Origin: Micromonospora sp. NBC_01699 | Lineage (GTDB): Bacteria > Actinomycetota > Actinomycetes > Mycobacteriales > Micromonosporaceae | Assembly (NCBI RefSeq): GCF_036250065.1 | Contig: NZ_CP109199.1 | Span: 6,632,001 to 6,696,000 of the forward strand | Direction: 5' to 3' | DNA: 64,000 bases | Part shown: positions 11,795 to 20,910 of the stretch, one piece after another | Layout: the number at the start of each line of letters is the position of its first letter | Position numbering within the stretch: the stretch's first letter is position 1 | Translations under genes and position numbers: made by a program | Notes under the pieces: model-generated | Told to the model about the DNA's origin: nothing | What the model saw: only the letters and a program-made list of their open reading frames with translations | Databases searched by the model: none

Positions 11795-13099
11795 TCAGGT
11801 CGAGGTGGTGGTGGGGAGGGTGGTTACGACGTTGCCGATGATCACCACGGCGGGGGGGCGGATGCGGGCGGTGTGGGCGGCGTCGGCGATCGTGCCGAGG
11901 GTGGCGCGGAGGGAGCGTTGGGCGGTGGTGGTGCCCTCCTGGACCAGGGCGGTCGGGGTGGTCGGCGGGCGGCCGTGTGCCTGGAGGGTGGCGGCGATCG
12001 CGGGCAGGTTCTTCAGGCCCATCAGCACCACCAGGGTGCCGCGCAGGCGGGCCAGCGCGGGCCAGTCGACCAGCGAGGCCGGGTCGTCGGGGGGCAGGTG
12101 ACCGGAAACGACGGTGAACTCGTGCGCCACCCCGCGATGGGTCACCGGGATGCCGGCGAGTGCCGGTGCGGCGATCGAGCTGGTGACGCCGGGGACGACG
12201 GTGACCGGTACGCCGGCCGCCGCGCAGGCGAGCGCCTCCTCGCCACCGCGGCCGAAGACGTACGGGTCGCCGCCCTTGAGCCGGACCACGAAGGCGCCGG
12301 CCAGGGCCCGGTCGACCAGGATCCGGTTGATCTCCTCCTGGGCCCGGGACGGGCCGTAGGGGATCTTCGAGGCGTCGACCAGCTCGACGTCCGGTCGGAG
12401 TTCGTCCAGGAGCAGGCCGGGGACCAGGCGGTCGGCGACCACCACGTCGGCCTCGGCGAGCAGCCGGCGGCCCTTGACGGTGATCAGCTCCGGGTCACCG
12501 GGGCCGGAGCCGACCAGCACGACGCGTCCGGCGGTCGGCCGGCTCCGCTGCGCGCGGTTGGGACCCGCCCCCTCGGCGACGGAATCCGGCGACACGGAAT
12601 CCGAGGACAGGGAACCCCTGCCCGCCGGCAGGGTGCCGTCGGCCAGGCGGTCGCGGATGGCGTCCCGAACGGTCACCGCGCGATGCGGGTCGCCACCGCC
12701 GAGCACCGCCACGGTCACCGCGCCGTGCCGGACCACCGCCGGGGTCCAGGCCGTGGCCGCGATCCGGTCGTCGGCGCGTACGCAGAACACCCGGCGATCG
12801 AGGGCGGCGGCGCTGACCGCCTCGGCGGCGATCGGATCGTCCACGGCCACCTGCACCAGCCAGGCACCGTCCACGTCGGCGGGCTCGAACGTCCTGGGCG
12901 TCCACCGCACCCGGCCGGCGTCCACCTGGGCCCGCAGGGCCGGCGTCAGCTCGGGCGAGACCACCTCGACCAGCGCGCCGGCATCCAGCAGTGCCGGGAC
13001 CCGACGGGTCGCCACCGCTCCCCCACCGACCATGAGCACCCGGTGCCCCGCGAGCCGCAGGCCGAGCGGGTAGGGGTTGGCGCCGATCTGTTGCGTCAC
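11795..13099 (-). CDS. cobA: Siroheme/precorrin-2 synthase: dehydrogenase plus uroporphyrinogen-III C-methyltransferase
   Basis: A 434-residue bifunctional protein. Residues 1-150 form a CysG-N/Met8-like NAD-dependent precorrin-2 dehydrogenase (YPLGLRLAGHRVLMVGGGAVATRRVPAL). Residues 190-434 are a SAM-dependent uroporphyrinogen-III C-methyltransferase (VVLVGSGPGDPELITVKGRRLL, VRLKGGDPYVFGRGGEEAL, GVTSSIAAPALAGIPVTHRG, VVLMGLKNL). The domains are joined by a Ser/Pro-rich linker near 155-190. It makes precorrin-2, the branch to siroheme and cobalamin. It follows cobT with a 4-bp overlap as the last gene of the cobC-cobT-cobA operon. The C-terminus ends in a Thr-rich tail. Confidence 0.92.
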   Translation of the reverse strand: MTQQIGANPYPLGLRLAGHRVLMVGGGAVATRRVPALLDAGALVEVVSPELTPALRAQVDAGRVRWTPRTFEPADVDGAWLVQVAVDDPIAAEAVSAAALDRRVFCVRADDRIAATAWTPAVVRHGAVTVAVLGGGDPHRAVTVRDAIRDRLADGTLPAGRGSLSSDSVSPDSVAEGAGPNRAQRSRPTAGRVVLVGSGPGDPELITVKGRRLLAEADVVVADRLVPGLLLDELRPDVELVDASKIPYGPSRAQEEINRILVDRALAGAFVVRLKGGDPYVFGRGGEEALACAAAGVPVTVVPGVTSSIAAPALAGIPVTHRGVAHEFTVVSGHLPPDDPASLVDWPALARLRGTLVVLMGLKNLPAIAATLQAHGRPPTTPTALVQEGTTTAQRSLRATLGTIADAAHTARIRPPAVVIIGNVVTTLPTTTST

Positions 13100-14268
13100 T
13101 TCTCCGAAACTCCCGCCGCGTCGAACGTCGCCACCTCGTGCAGTACCCGGACCGAGCCGGCGACCACCGGCAGGGCGAGCAGCGCACCGGTTCCCTCGCC
13201 GAGGCGCAGTCCGAGGTCGATCAGCGGCTCCAGGCCGAGGGCGCGCAGGCCGGCGCCGGCACCGGGCTCGGCGGACCGGTGCCCGGCGATCATGGCGCCG
13301 ACGGCGTCGGGCGCGAGGGCGGCGGCGACCAGTGCCGCGGCCACCGTGCTCACCCCGTCCAGGAGCACCGGCGTACGCCGGGCGGCGGCGCCCAGGATGA
13401 AGCCGGTCAGCGCGGCGTGCTCCAGACCACCGACGGCGGCGAGTACGCCGACCGGGTCGGCCGGGTCGGGGCGGTGCCGGGCCAACGCGGCGGTGACCAC
13501 GGCCACCTTGCGGGCGTACGTGTAGTCGTCCACGCCGGTGCCCCGGCCGGTCACCTCGGCCGGGGTGGCCCCGGTGTGTACGGCGATCAGCGCCGCGGCG
13601 GCGGTGGTGTTGGCGATGCCCATGTCACCGGTGAGCAGGATTCCCGCGCCCGCGTCGACCAGTTCGTCGGCGGTACGGAGGCCGACCTCGATCGCGGCCA
13701 GCACCTCGTCCCGGGTGAGCGCCGGCTCGACGGTCATGTCCCGGGTGCCGGCGCGGATCCGGGCCCGGATCAGGGCGGGAGTGTTGTCGGGGGCCGACCG
13801 CCGCGCCGGGACGGTCGGTACGGGCCCGTCGAGGTCGACCAGGGCGTCGGGGGCGGTGAGGTCGTCCAGGGCAGTCAGCTCATCGACGGTGGTCGGGTCG
13901 GCGTCGGGCAGGGGGGTGGCTACGCCGATGTCGACCACGGTGACCGAGGCGCCGGTCTGCCGGGCGAAGGCGTTCACCACGGCGCCGCCGGCCAGGAAGT
14001 TGCCGACCATCTGCGCGGTCACCTCACGCGGCCAGGGCGTCACCCCCTGGGCGTGTACGCCGTGGTCTCCGGCGAAGATCGCCACGGCGGCGGGTTCCGG
14101 CAGCGGGGGCGGGCAGACGCCGGCCAGCCCGGCGAGGCGTACCGAGAGGTCCTCCAGGGCGCCGAGCGAGCCGGCGGGCTTGGTCAGCCGGCTGTGCAGC
14201 AGGCGGGCGGCCGCCATCGCCTCGGTGTCGAGTGGGCGGATCGTGGTGATCAGCGCCTCCAACATCAT
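13096..14268 (-). CDS. cobT: Nicotinate-nucleotide-dimethylbenzimidazole phosphoribosyltransferase
   Basis: A 390-residue CobT enzyme that transfers phosphoribose from nicotinate mononucleotide to 5,6-dimethylbenzimidazole to make the lower ligand of cobalamin. Family segments are HSRLTKPAGSLGALEDL, AVAIFAGDHGVHAQGVTPWP, LLTGDMGIANTTAAAALI and GRGTGVDDYTYARKVAVV, and the C-terminal LRLGEGTGALLALPVV holds the catalytic glutamate. Two ATG codons in tandem (14268, 14265) follow GGAGG; the second is the better spaced. The start overlaps the cobC stop as ATGA. The middle section has an Asp/Thr/Ala-rich insertion near residues 125-165. Confidence 0.93.
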   Translation of the reverse strand: MMLEALITTIRPLDTEAMAAARLLHSRLTKPAGSLGALEDLSVRLAGLAGVCPPPLPEPAAVAIFAGDHGVHAQGVTPWPREVTAQMVGNFLAGGAVVNAFARQTGASVTVVDIGVATPLPDADPTTVDELTALDDLTAPDALVDLDGPVPTVPARRSAPDNTPALIRARIRAGTRDMTVEPALTRDEVLAAIEVGLRTADELVDAGAGILLTGDMGIANTTAAAALIAVHTGATPAEVTGRGTGVDDYTYARKVAVVTAALARHRPDPADPVGVLAAVGGLEHAALTGFILGAAARRTPVLLDGVSTVAAALVAAALAPDAVGAMIAGHRSAEPGAGAGLRALGLEPLIDLGLRLGEGTGALLALPVVAGSVRVLHEVATFDAAGVSEK

Positions 14269-15383
14269 GCCTCCAGGATCTCCGCCAGTACGGCGACGAA
14301 CGCGTCAGTGGTGGCAGTGTCCCGCACCGCCACCCGCAGCCAGTCGGCGCCCAGCCCGGGGAAGGTGTCGCCCCGGCGTACGGCGTAGCCACGGGCGCGC
14401 AGCGCGAGCCGTACGTCGGCGGCGCCGGGCCGGTGGATCAGCACGAACGCGCTGGCCGGGGTGCCCTCGACGCGTACGCCGGGCAGGGCCGCCAGGCGGC
14501 GGACCAGGTACTCGCGGTCGGCGGCGAGCCGTACGGCGATCTCCCTTTCGGCGGCGACCGCGACCGGCGTCGCGATGGCCCGCGCGGCGGCCAGGGCCGG
14601 CGTGCCGACCGCCCAGAGCGGCTGTACGGCGGCCAGCCGGTCGATCAGGTCGGCCGGGCCGAGCAGGTAGCCGATCCGCAGCCCGGCCAGGCCCCAGGTC
14701 TTGGTGAGGCTGCGCACGATCACGACGCCGGGCAGGTCCCGCCGGGCGGCGAGCGATTCCGGCTCGGTGCCGGTGGCGGCCGGGTCGGTGGTGGTGTCGG
14801 CGAACGCCTCGTCCACCACCAGTACCCGGCCGGGCCGGGCCAGTTCGGCGAGTACGGCGGCCGGGTGCAGGACCGAGGTGGGGTTGGTCGGGTTGCCCAC
14901 GAAGACCAGGTCGGCGTCGGCCGGCACCAGCGCCGGGTCCAGCCGGAAGCCGGTCTCGGCGGGCAGCAGGACCCGTTCGACCCGGTGCCCGGCGGCCCGC
15001 AGCGCCGCCTCGGGTTCGGTGAACTGCGGGTGCACCACGACCGGGCGGCGAGCGTCCCGCAGCGCCCGGGCGAGCAGCACGAAGCCCTCGGCGGCACCGG
15101 CGGTGAGCAGCACCTCGGCGCCGGGCCGGCGGTGTCGGGCGGCGACCGCCGCGCGGGCCGGGCCGGGGTCGGGGTAGCTGGCCAGGTCACCGAGGGAGGC
15201 GGTGATCGGGTCGGCCAGCCAGTCCGGCATCGGCGCCCGGCGGACGTTGACCGCGAGGTCGACCAGGCCGGGTACCACCTCGGCGTCGCCGTGGTGCCCC
15301 AGGTCCACGTCGGCGTCGATCCCGGTGACGGGCGGCGGGCCGGTGGGTGCCGGTGGGTGCGGCGCGGTTACCTGCGGTTGCAT
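14265..15383 (-). CDS. cobC: Rv2231c-type PLP-dependent protein CobC
   Basis: A 372-residue fold-type I aminotransferase-like enzyme, the actinobacterial CobC (threonine-phosphate decarboxylase-like) that would supply the aminopropanol arm of cobalamin. Seen are the substrate/PLP segments VLLTAGAAEGFVLLARAL, FVGNPTNPTSVLHPAAVL, LVVDEAFAD, and the Schiff-base lysine in VRSLTKTWGLAGLRIGYLLG. The histidinol-phosphate aminotransferase family is the nearest alternative, but the cobT-cobA neighbours argue for cobalamin. First gene of the operon; it diverges from the PBP gene across 123 bp. Confidence 0.88.
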   Translation of the reverse strand: MQPQVTAPHPPAPTGPPPVTGIDADVDLGHHGDAEVVPGLVDLAVNVRRAPMPDWLADPITASLGDLASYPDPGPARAAVAARHRRPGAEVLLTAGAAEGFVLLARALRDARRPVVVHPQFTEPEAALRAAGHRVERVLLPAETGFRLDPALVPADADLVFVGNPTNPTSVLHPAAVLAELARPGRVLVVDEAFADTTTDPAATGTEPESLAARRDLPGVVIVRSLTKTWGLAGLRIGYLLGPADLIDRLAAVQPLWAVGTPALAAARAIATPVAVAAEREIAVRLAADREYLVRRLAALPGVRVEGTPASAFVLIHRPGAADVRLALRARGYAVRRGDTFPGLGADWLRVAVRDTATTDAFVAVLAEILEA

Positions 15384-15506
15384 GACGGGGATCCTGCCCG
15401 GCGGCGGGATCGGGGGCCAACGCGTGCGCGTCGGGTGGGCGGGTTTCGACCGCGACGTTCGCGAATTTTTATCGGGTTATTATGGCCCATGTCATAGCTT
15501 AAGAGG

Positions 15507-17672
15507 GTGACGAACCCCACCCCAAAGCCTGCCGAAGGCAACCGCTTCCTTCCCCTGCTCCGGGCCGGACTGATCGCCGGGGTGATCCTCGCCGCAGCCG
15601 CCTACCCGCTCGCCGCCATCGGCGGCCTCGGCGCCAAGGCAACCGCCGACCTGGTCCGGGACCGGCCGCGCGACCTGCGCCACGTCTCACCCGCGCAGAC
15701 CACCTACGTGTACGGCTCCGACGGCAAGACGCTGCTCACCACGTTCTACGAGGAGCACCGCAAGTACACCCCGATCGGGGAGATGTCGCCGTACATCCAG
15801 CAGGCGATCGTCGCCTCCGAGGACTCCCGCTTCTACAAGCACAACGGCGTCGACGCCAAGGGTGTCGCCCGCGCGTTCGTCGCCAATCGGCAGGCCGGCG
15901 GGGTCTCCCAGGGCGCCTCGACGCTGACCATGCAGTACGTCCGGATGGCGCTGCGGGACAGCGCGCAGACGCCGCTGGAGGTGCAGGAGGCGACCGAACA
16001 GACCAGCATCCGCAAACTGCGCGAGATGCGGATCGCGCTCGACCTGGAAAAGGAGATGACCAAGTCGGAGATCCTGGAGCGGTACCTCAACTCCGCCTAC
16101 TTCGGCCACCGCGCGTACGGCATCTACGCCGCCGCCGAGATCTTCTTCTCCAAGACCCCCAGGGACCTCAGCCCGGTCGAGGCGGCCACCCTCGCCGGCC
16201 TGGTCAAGGCCCCCTCCGAGTACGACCCGGCGGTCAACGACCAGAAGGCCGCCACCGACCGGCGCAACTACGTGATCGACCGGATGCGGACCATGGGCTA
16301 CATCTCGCCGGACATGGCGGCGACGATGCAGGCCGAACCGATCAAACTGCGGCTCAGTACGCCACCGAACGACTGCATCTCGGTGTCGAAGGAGTACAAC
16401 AGCTGGGGCTTCTTCTGCGACTACCTGAAGGCGTGGTGGTCCGCCCAGCCGGGCTTCGGCGGCAACACCCTCGAACGGCAGGACAAGCTCCGCCGGGGCG
16501 GCTACAAGATCGTGACCAGCATCGACCCGAGGGTGCAGGAGATCGCCGAGAAGAACGTACTGGCGAAGGAGAGCGAGAGCAGCCCGTTCGCGCACGGCCT
16601 GGTAGCGGTCGAGCCCGGCACCGGCCGGGTCAAGGCGATGGCGATCAACCGGATCTACTCGCTCGACTCCAGCGAGAACGGCCCGCACTCGGACCCGGAG
16701 AAACGGGCCCGGATGAAGGGCAACTACCCGAACACGGTCAACCCGCTGCTCGGCGGCGGTGACCTGCCCGGATACCAGGCCGGATCGACGTTCAAGATGT
16801 TCGTCATGCTGGCCGCGCTCGACGCCGGCATGCCGCTGTCGACCGCGTACGACTCACCGATGAAGATCACTTCGATCTATCCCGGCGGTGGTACGACCAG
16901 CAGTTGCGGCGGGCTCTGGTGCCCGTCCAACGCCAGCGCGGCGATGACCGGCCGGCAGACCATGTGGTCCGGCTTCGGCAAGTCGGTGAACACCTACTTC
17001 GTCCAACTGGAACAGGCGATCGGCGCGGACAAGGCCGTTGCCCTGGCCGAACGGCTCGGATTGCAGTGGCGTACGGAGGTGGACCAGCGGCAGGCGTCCC
17101 CGGAGAAGCGCAAGGAGTGGGGCGCGTTCGTGCTCGGTGTCTCCGACGTGACCCCGCTGGAGATGGCGAACGCGTACGCGGCGATCGCCGCCGACGGCCG
17201 GTTCTGCGAGGCGATCCCGGTCACCTCGATCAACAACCCGGACGGCACCCCGACAATGATCACCACCAGGAGCGGTGGCCAGGTCGAGGCCGCCAAGCCG
17301 CGCTGCCACCAGGAGGTGAGCGCGGACGCGGCGCGGGCCGCCACCGACGCCGCCCGCTGCCCGACCGGCGACACCCCGGCCCGGGGCTCGTGCGGCGGCT
17401 GGTCCACCGCCGACAGCGTCAAGGGCACCGTCGGTCGCCCGGTCGCCGGCAAGACCGGTACCACGGACAGCGACCGGTCGGCCTGGTTCGTCGGCTACAC
17501 CCCGGAGTACGCGATGGCGAGCTTCCTCGCCGACCCGGACAACCCGTTCAACGCGGTCGGTGAAGCGCAGTCGAACAAACCGGTGAGCACCGTCTCCGAC
17601 ACCCTGAAGGAAGCCCTCAAGGACCAACCGGTACGTCAGTTCGCCCCACCATCACTCAAGATCACAAGCTGA
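15507..17672 (+). CDS. Bifunctional class A penicillin-binding protein
   Basis: A 721-residue peptidoglycan synthase with one N-terminal membrane anchor (residues about 15-40). The GT51 glycosyltransferase domain shows VASEDSRFYKHNGVD with the catalytic Glu and GASTLTMQYVRM. The transpeptidase domain shows the active-site STFK tetrad (AGSTFKMF), SVN, and KTG (AGKTGTTDSDRSAWFVGYTP). It joins glycan strands and cross-links stem peptides outside the membrane. The GTG at 15507 follows AAGAGG. An AT-rich patch at 15460-15500 is the probable promoter. Confidence 0.93.
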   Translation: MTNPTPKPAEGNRFLPLLRAGLIAGVILAAAAYPLAAIGGLGAKATADLVRDRPRDLRHVSPAQTTYVYGSDGKTLLTTFYEEHRKYTPIGEMSPYIQQAIVASEDSRFYKHNGVDAKGVARAFVANRQAGGVSQGASTLTMQYVRMALRDSAQTPLEVQEATEQTSIRKLREMRIALDLEKEMTKSEILERYLNSAYFGHRAYGIYAAAEIFFSKTPRDLSPVEAATLAGLVKAPSEYDPAVNDQKAATDRRNYVIDRMRTMGYISPDMAATMQAEPIKLRLSTPPNDCISVSKEYNSWGFFCDYLKAWWSAQPGFGGNTLERQDKLRRGGYKIVTSIDPRVQEIAEKNVLAKESESSPFAHGLVAVEPGTGRVKAMAINRIYSLDSSENGPHSDPEKRARMKGNYPNTVNPLLGGGDLPGYQAGSTFKMFVMLAALDAGMPLSTAYDSPMKITSIYPGGGTTSSCGGLWCPSNASAAMTGRQTMWSGFGKSVNTYFVQLEQAIGADKAVALAERLGLQWRTEVDQRQASPEKRKEWGAFVLGVSDVTPLEMANAYAAIAADGRFCEAIPVTSINNPDGTPTMITTRSGGQVEAAKPRCHQEVSADAARAATDAARCPTGDTPARGSCGGWSTADSVKGTVGRPVAGKTGTTDSDRSAWFVGYTPEYAMASFLADPDNPFNAVGEAQSNKPVSTVSDTLKEALKDQPVRQFAPPSLKITS

Positions 17673-17693
17673 CCGGGGCCGTCCGACTCCGGA

Positions 17694-18263
17694 TCAGCGC
17701 AGGTCGGCCGAGACGAACGACCAGGATTCGAGGTCGACCCGGCCGCCCTGGACGTACCCGGCGTTGCGCAGCAGCCCCTCGTAGCTGAAACCGGCCTTCT
17801 CGGCGACCCGGCGGGAGGCGACGTTGCCGGGCGCCACCCGCAGCTCGATCCGCTGGAAACCGTGCTCCAGGATCAACGCGATGGCCAGGGCCAGCACCGA
17901 CTCGGCCGCCAGCCCGAAGCCGCGCGCCTGCGGGGCGATCGCGTAGCAGATCTCGGTGACCCGGCCGGACCAGTCCGTGCGCTTGGTCCACAGCGCCCCG
18001 ACCACCGAGTCGTCCTCGCGCCGGACCACCCCGTAGTGGTCGCCGTTGCCGCTGTCCCGCCGCTCCTTCGCCATCTCCGTACACCAGGCGGTGGCGTCGA
18101 TCCGGTCGGACGACTCCGGCAGCGGCAACCAGCGCTGGGTCAACTTGTCGCCGAAGATCTCGGCAACCGCCGCGATGTCGTACGCCAGCAGCGGCCGTAC
18201 GTGGGCGCGCGGGGTGGAGACGGTCAGGGTCGGGAACCGGCGGACCGCCACCTCGCCGGTCAC
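17694..18263 (-). CDS. GNAT-family N-acetyltransferase
   Basis: A 189-residue acetyltransferase of the RimJ/RimL-like GNAT group: TLTVSTPRAHVRPLLAYDIAAVAEIFGD at the N-terminus, the acetyl-CoA loop in APQARGFGLAAESVLALAIALI and the C-terminal ELRVAPGNVASRRVAEKAGFSYEGLLRN motif typical of ribosomal-protein or small-molecule N-acetylases. The GTG at 18263 overlaps the cobB stop (GTGA), although the frame is open much further upstream as a shadow of cobB. The substrate is unknown; the link to cobB may be positional only. Confidence 0.88.
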   Translation of the reverse strand: MTGEVAVRRFPTLTVSTPRAHVRPLLAYDIAAVAEIFGDKLTQRWLPLPESSDRIDATAWCTEMAKERRDSGNGDHYGVVRREDDSVVGALWTKRTDWSGRVTEICYAIAPQARGFGLAAESVLALAIALILEHGFQRIELRVAPGNVASRRVAEKAGFSYEGLLRNAGYVQGGRVDLESWSFVSADLR

Positions 18264-19846
18264 GCCGACATCCCACCGGTGGGGCCGCCCGGCGTACGGG
18301 GATCCGGCTGCTCCGGCACCGACTCGGCCGTGGCGACCGGGGCACCCGGGCGGGGCACCAGCCCCAGCCGTGGCCCGGCCACCGGTTCCGCACCCGCTCG
18401 GGGGGCCAGCGGCCCGGTCACCGGACCGACCCGCGCCCCGCCGACCGGTTCGGCACCCGCCCTCGGCGCCAGCGGGTTCACCGCCGCCACCGCCCGGACC
18501 AGCCGACCGGCGATCTCCGGCGTACCGGCCCAGTGCAGGATGAGCTGCGAGGCGTGCACCTGACGCCAGACGAAGCCCTCCGGCGTACCACTGCCCCAGG
18601 TCCACGCCGGCGTCTGCCCGGCCCTCGGGTTGAGCAGGCCCCGATGCTGCTTGTAGCCGACCAGCCGGGCACCGAGCGGGGCCACCACACTGGCCGCGCG
18701 AGCGGTCGCCTCCCGGTAGCCGACCACTATCCGGTCGGTGCTGACGCCGGTCGCGTCCAACACCCCGGACATCGGCCGCCCGTCGAACTCGCGGGCCAGC
18801 CAGAGCACACCCGCCCCGTCGGCGAGCACCGGGCGCCCGGACCGGGCCAGGTCGGCCACCTCGGCGCCGAGCCGGCGGTTGGCGGACAGCTCCTCCGCGT
18901 ACGACTCGGGCAGCCCGCCGCCGACGACCAGCGCGTCGGTTCCCTCGGGCAGTTCCTCGTCCCGCAGCGGGTCCACCGGGACCACCTCGGCCCCGGCGGC
19001 GACGAGCAGTTCGGCCGTCTCCGGGTAGGAGTAGGACAGCGCGGTGCTGCCGGCCAGCGCCACCACCGGCCGCCGCCCGTTGGGGTTGGCCGGGCCGGCA
19101 CCCTGGCCGAGCGCCTCCGCCGCCGACCACGGCTCGACCGCCAGCCGGGGCGCCGATCGGGCCAGCGCCAGCAGTCGGTCCAGGTCCACCGTGCCGGTGA
19201 TCGCCTCACCCAACCGGCGCATCCCCCGGTACGCGTCCACGCCCCGGTGCAGCACCGGCACCACACCGTGCTCGCGGGACGGCAGCACGGCCGGCAGTTC
19301 GTGGCGGCGCAGCGCGCCGAAGACCGGTACGCCGATGTCGTCGAGCGCGTCCCGGAGCAACTGTTCGTGCCGGTCCGAGGCGACCCGGTTGAGGATCACC
19401 CCGCCCAGCCACAGCATCTCGTCGTACGCGCGGAAGCCGTGCACCAGCGCGGCCACCGACTGGCCCATCGCCGCCACGTCCACCACCAGCACGACCGGCG
19501 CCCGTAGCGCGGTCGCCACGGCGGCGGTCGAATCCGTCTCGGACCGCCCGGCGAGGCTGTCGAACAGGCCCATGGTGCCCTCGACCACCGCCACGTCCGC
19601 GCCCACCGAGCCGTGCGCGAAGATCGGCGCGACCCGGTGCGGGCCGACCAGCCGAGGGTCGAGGCTGCGCCCCGGCCGCCCGGCGGCGAGCCCCAGGTAC
19701 GCGGCGTCGATCTGGTCCGGGCCGACCTTGAACCCGGCGGCGGCCAACCCCCGTCCGGCGTACGCGGCCAGCAGGCCGACGGCGATCGCGGTCTTACCGT
19801 GTCCGGATGAGGGCGCGCTCACCAGTACGCGCGGCACGGCGGTCAT
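18260..19846 (-). CDS. cobB: Cobyrinate a,c-diamide synthase homologue lacking the amidotransferase cysteine
   Basis: A 528-residue CobB/CbiA-family enzyme, which amidates the a and c carboxylates of cobyrinic acid with ATP and glutamine. The N-terminal ATPase has the P-loop PSSGHGKTAIAVGLL and GFKVGPDQIDAAYL. The class I glutamine amidotransferase half is present (LVVGGGLPESYAEEL and HASQLILHWAG). The nucleophile elbow, normally AECGGL-like, reads LADGAGVLWL here, so Gly-344 stands where the catalytic Cys is expected. The C-terminal 75 residues are a Pro/Gly/Ala tail with LAPRAGAEPV repeated twice. It precedes the GNAT gene with a 4-bp overlap. Confidence 0.87.
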   Translation of the reverse strand: MTAVPRVLVSAPSSGHGKTAIAVGLLAAYAGRGLAAAGFKVGPDQIDAAYLGLAAGRPGRSLDPRLVGPHRVAPIFAHGSVGADVAVVEGTMGLFDSLAGRSETDSTAAVATALRAPVVLVVDVAAMGQSVAALVHGFRAYDEMLWLGGVILNRVASDRHEQLLRDALDDIGVPVFGALRRHELPAVLPSREHGVVPVLHRGVDAYRGMRRLGEAITGTVDLDRLLALARSAPRLAVEPWSAAEALGQGAGPANPNGRRPVVALAGSTALSYSYPETAELLVAAGAEVVPVDPLRDEELPEGTDALVVGGGLPESYAEELSANRRLGAEVADLARSGRPVLADGAGVLWLAREFDGRPMSGVLDATGVSTDRIVVGYREATARAASVVAPLGARLVGYKQHRGLLNPRAGQTPAWTWGSGTPEGFVWRQVHASQLILHWAGTPEIAGRLVRAVAAVNPLAPRAGAEPVGGARVGPVTGPLAPRAGAEPVAGPRLGLVPRPGAPVATAESVPEQPDPRTPGGPTGGMSA

Positions 19847-19915
19847 GGTCGGCTCCTCGGTGGCGGGACGGCTTTACCGGAGATTGGGTGGCTGACGGGC
19901 ACGGTTACCGGGCGG

Positions 19916-19933
19916 CCGGGTCCCCCGACCCGG
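19916..19933. other. Short hairpin in the cobB/SURF1 intergenic region
   Basis: CCGGGTC and GACCCGG are separated by CCCC within the 226-bp region between divergent cobB and the SURF1 gene. No cobalamin-riboswitch core was found in that region on the cobB strand. Role unknown. Confidence 0.35.
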
Positions 19934-20072
19934 ACCGTGAGCGGGCGCGGCGGGGTGGGTCGACCCGGCTACCGGATCGCCGGGCGTGACGATACCGGGC
20001 CCCGGAGAGACCCGCCGGCCGCCGATCCGGGGACCAGCGTAGTGGCTGCCGTCACACGGGTAACCTCGTGTC

Positions 20073-20894
20073 GTGTACCGCTTCCTGCTGAGCCCACGCT
20101 GGCTGGGCATCCTCGCCCTGACGCTGGCCGCGGCCGCGGTGATGGTGCTGCTCGGCAACTGGCAGCTGAGCCGCTACCGGGAGCGGTCCGCGATCAACGA
20201 ACGGATCGACGCGGCCGACCGGATCGCACCGGTGCCGCTGACCGACGTACTGCCCCCGGCGGGCGGGGCGGCCGGGGTGGCGGGCCGCGCACCGGCCAAG
20301 GAGTCGGCCTGGACCCGGGTCACCGTCACCGGGCGCTACGACACCACGAACACGATCGTCGTCCGGGGCCGGACGGTGGACGGCAAGGTCGGCTTCGAGG
20401 TCGTCACCCCGCTGCTGCTCGGGGACGGCAGCGCGGTCCTGGTCGACCACGGCTGGGTGCCGCCACCGGGCGGCTCCGCTACCGAACAGCCGCACATTCC
20501 GGCCATGCCCACCGGGCAGGTGACCGTGGTCGGCCGGGTGCACCTGTCGGAGAGCAAGCCCGGTCCGGTCGACCGGCGCGACGGCCGGCTGGAGACCCGC
20601 CGGGTCGCCGTACCCCGGTTGGCGGGCGAGTTGCCGTACCCGGTCTACGGGGCGTACCTGCTGGTCGGCGAGCAGAGCCCGGCGGCCGACCCAACCTTCG
20701 CGGCGGTGCCGATCCAGCACGAGAACAACTGGCAGAACGCCGGCTACGTGATCCAGTGGTGGTTGTTCGCGCTGATGGCCCTCTACGGGTTCGGCTGGCT
20801 GGCCCGGCGCGAGGCGCTCGGCGACACCCTGCCGACCGGTGGTGGCACCACCCCGCGCAACCGGGACCGGGCCGCCGACCCGGCACCCGCCTGA
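20073..20894 (+). CDS. SURF1-family cytochrome oxidase biogenesis protein
   Basis: A 273-residue membrane protein of the SURF1 family, needed for haem insertion or assembly of aa3-type cytochrome c oxidase. It has the typical topology of one helix at each end: RWLGILALTLAAAAVMVLLGNWQLSRY near residues 9-35 (with the conserved GxWQ/R motif) and VIQWWLFALMALYGFGWLA near 225-245. Between them is the extracytoplasmic beta domain with GRPV-like segments (VVRGRTVDGKVGFEVVTPL, VDHGWVPPP). GTG start at 20073. Converges on the DNA ligase gene 16 bp away. Confidence 0.92.
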   Translation: MYRFLLSPRWLGILALTLAAAAVMVLLGNWQLSRYRERSAINERIDAADRIAPVPLTDVLPPAGGAAGVAGRAPAKESAWTRVTVTGRYDTTNTIVVRGRTVDGKVGFEVVTPLLLGDGSAVLVDHGWVPPPGGSATEQPHIPAMPTGQVTVVGRVHLSESKPGPVDRRDGRLETRRVAVPRLAGELPYPVYGAYLLVGEQSPAADPTFAAVPIQHENNWQNAGYVIQWWLFALMALYGFGWLARREALGDTLPTGGGTTPRNRDRAADPAPA

Positions 20895-20910
20895 CCGCAA
20901 CGCACCCGGC

